Positions 61,917-64,000 of a stretch of DNA of 64,000 nucleotides are shown in pieces. A program made the translations under genes and the position numbers. Under the pieces are notes generated by a model. That model saw nothing but the letters and a program-made list of their open reading frames with translations, was not told the origin of the DNA and did not search any database. Each line of letters starts with the position of its first letter. Position 1 is the stretch's first letter. Source of the stretch: Dipylidium caninum (lineage: Eukaryota; Platyhelminthes; Cestoda; Cyclophyllidea; Dipylidiidae); NCBI GenBank assembly GCA_017562135.1, contig QEYB01000963.1, positions 62,001 through 126,000 of the forward strand. Reading direction: 5' to 3'.

Positions 61917-64000
61917 ACCGATGATAGGACCATGTCAACTGTGATGCTGGTGTTTTGCATTAATTAATGCAAACACGGAAAGGCCAACGCCCTAATAATA
62001 ATAATAGTATTATTAATGATGTTGAGTGGTTTTCTTTAATCGAAATCCCCCAAACGCCCCCTGTCTCCAAAACATAGCCAAAATTTGCTTTAGAGATCAT
62101 TAATTCCTCTCCCTTCTAGTGAAAACTTTAAATAATCTGGTCATTTATTGCGTTAATCGGCAGTCTTTATATAAATGTGCGTGGAGCGTAGCTTCTCCTC
62201 ACCGCACAACCCTACACTTCTCCTATACGTCAACGTTGCGCTTGGAACTACGGCTACCTAAAGACGCGATCACAGCACTCGGGTGGGTCTTGGCGCGTAG
62301 CCACTGAAGAAGGCAGACGCAATTATCTCTAGCGCGATTCAGACAATTAACCGTTGCGATTGCATTGGGACATTGTTGAGAAAGTCTGCCTTAGTATCTA
62401 TGACGTTTAGCCATATTCATTTAAATTCTTTAATCTCAGACTAATTGCGACTAACTAAGGCGTGTTGAGGGAAGTTAGACGCTCTTTACGGCATAAGTGA
62501 CACGAGAGTCTCTCCTCGGTATCTAATTGTTCTGAAACCACTCTACTTAAAATCTGAATCCATTTCAGTAGCATGAAGTCTGGCTTAGAAACTTTATTCA
62601 CTACTTTGTTATCCTTACGCGTATAACAGAGACAATAAGGACGATGAAGTCCTTCAACACCGTTACCTCGGAAATGAGCTGGGATATTAGGGTAAGATCT
62701 GAAGGTGGCGGAGAGTGGGAGACGCCGAGTGGATGAATAAGCGCTCTACCATCAGCCTTGTTATGACACAAATCGGCTCATGTCACAACGTGTCACCATA
62801 AAGCCTAACAATAATAAATGCGCTTTTTCCAACCCGTCTGGGAAGAAAGACGAAGAGATAACTGGATGTGCTGGGCAATCAGGTGAACATGCGTGTGAGG
62901 CAGAAGGAGTCCGACTGGACATTTAACATTGTTAAATCCATCCTTAGGTCTGGACCAGGTTGGAGAAGATGAAGAGGATTGTCATGTTGCGCTCACCTTA
63001 TCCTGCCCGGGACACTGTTCGATTTCTTTTATACAAGAAGGCAACTGGTGCTTTGACAGATGAAAGCAATTCTAAGGTTTTGTACTGTATTTTGGCGTGC
63101 TGATGGCTTCTGAAAGAGAGAAGGAGTTTACACCCCACCGCCGCGACCTTAGGATGTTATTCTGTCATACGCCGGCTAAACCCCTGTGGATTCAAATGAC
63201 GCCTATTAAAGTAGTATTAAGTTAAAAGTTTAGTGGTAAACTAGTGAGTGGCACGCCAATGGAGATGGCATTTCTAATTGGCTAAGCTAGCAACCATTTC
63301 ACATGTCTCATGTACAGTAAACCATGGGAAACTTCCGGCAAAGTTTACTCAACAACTCAGATAGACCTTGTTAGGGGGAGGGGAAGTTTAATAGACGTCC
63401 CTTCGCCTCATCATCGAAAAAGGGAGAGTTTGAGAAGGTAGGAGATCCGGAGTAATTGAGACCGTAGCCTAGGGCTTCTAGGGAAATTAATGGAAAGGTA
63501 TTGCGAGAGTGGAAACCAGCTTGTCTTGCCTCGCAAAACCATCCGCCGAGGTTGATATTTTGGCATTAGGAGGGCGAGAGTAGTCCGCGTGACGGCTACG
63601 CCACGAACTCCAATGTTTCACCTTCAAAAGAAGGAAGCTTTTGTGAATGATACGCGTCACAAAATCAGGCGCTTGCCACTTTGGCAAATGGCACTGTTTG
63701 CGAGGTTGACGCAAAGCCAGTCAGTAGTGTTGCCTCGGCTTTCATCCACAGAGTTTAACGTGCATTTCGTTCAAAAAAACCCCACTAAGTGGTAGGTAAT
63801 GCCAGACCAGTCTTTAAGATCTTCTACAGATGCAATTCATTCGAACAATGCTGCCTAAGTTTGTAAAACCCATCTAGTGATCACTTCAGATTCATATTTT
63901 ATCGGAAATCAAATAGCGCAGAGTGAGCGAACATATTTCTACCCAGCAAATGATGTCCATCTTCCGTCTCTACTTACCAAAACTCGTGAGATCCATCAAA
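61917..64000. other. Region downstream of the decarboxylase, no gene recognised
   Basis: Expected to hold the 3' UTR. It includes an (AAT)n-like run at about 61993-62009. Open frames at 62119-62307, 63487-63714 (-) and 63589-63795 are short and without known motifs. Confidence 0.45.
62813..62818 (+). terminator. Candidate poly(A) signal AATAAA
   Basis: Perfect hexamer about 900 bases after the decarboxylase stop. The distance makes it uncertain. Confidence 0.25.

Noticed and set aside
1..64000. CRISPR arrays, bacterial operons or rRNA genes
   Set aside because: No regularly spaced short repeats or rRNA-like conserved segments; exon-intron structure shows a eukaryotic genome.

Overview
This is eukaryotic nuclear DNA. 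Genes are split into short exons by GT-AG introns with pyrimidine-rich acceptors, and coding sequence is sparse. The recognisable proteins are metazoan: GDP-mannose pyrophosphorylase B, an ARM-TIR protein, a WASP-family actin nucleation promoter and an aromatic amino acid decarboxylase. The CT-rich introns and probable trans-splice acceptors suggest a parasitic flatworm, most likely a cestode. That identification is an inference, not a proof.

Layout: (1) 1-1.2 kb holds the last two exons of GMPPB on the + strand. (2) 3.3-8.5 kb holds a seven-exon ARM-TIR gene on the - strand. (3) 10.2-15.6 kb holds the intact WASP-like gene (copy A: WH1, CRIB, proline-rich, WH2, central-acidic) on the + strand. 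(4) 15.9-53.8 kb is a decayed segmental duplication. Copy B of the WASP gene has its CRIB part at 17.2-18.2 kb and its proline-rich plus C-terminal part at 45.2-47.4 kb, split by about 27 kb of gene-free DNA. Copy C (49.6-53.8 kb) has lost WH1. A 3'-flank block is repeated after copies A and B, and a decayed copy of the decarboxylase 5' end lies at 48.2-48.7 kb. (5) 55.35-61.9 kb holds the decarboxylase gene on the + strand, with a TATA box. Its first seven exons are intact; exons 8-12 carry a cluster of one- or two-base indels.

The 27 kb inside copy B encodes nothing I recognise. It is a mosaic of old direct and inverted repeats: about 1.45 kb direct copies, about 0.8-1 kb inverted arms, a roughly 200-300 bp family present at least five times, and local tandem duplications.

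The four genes are not an operon and have unrelated jobs: nucleotide-sugar synthesis, TIR/NAD-type signalling, actin assembly and monoamine synthesis. The interest lies in the duplication history, a 683 bp near-identical tract between copies A and B over the WASP C-terminal exon, a possible tail-anchored WH1 isoform, a GC-AG intron, and the damaged decarboxylase 3' half. All alignments were made by eye.
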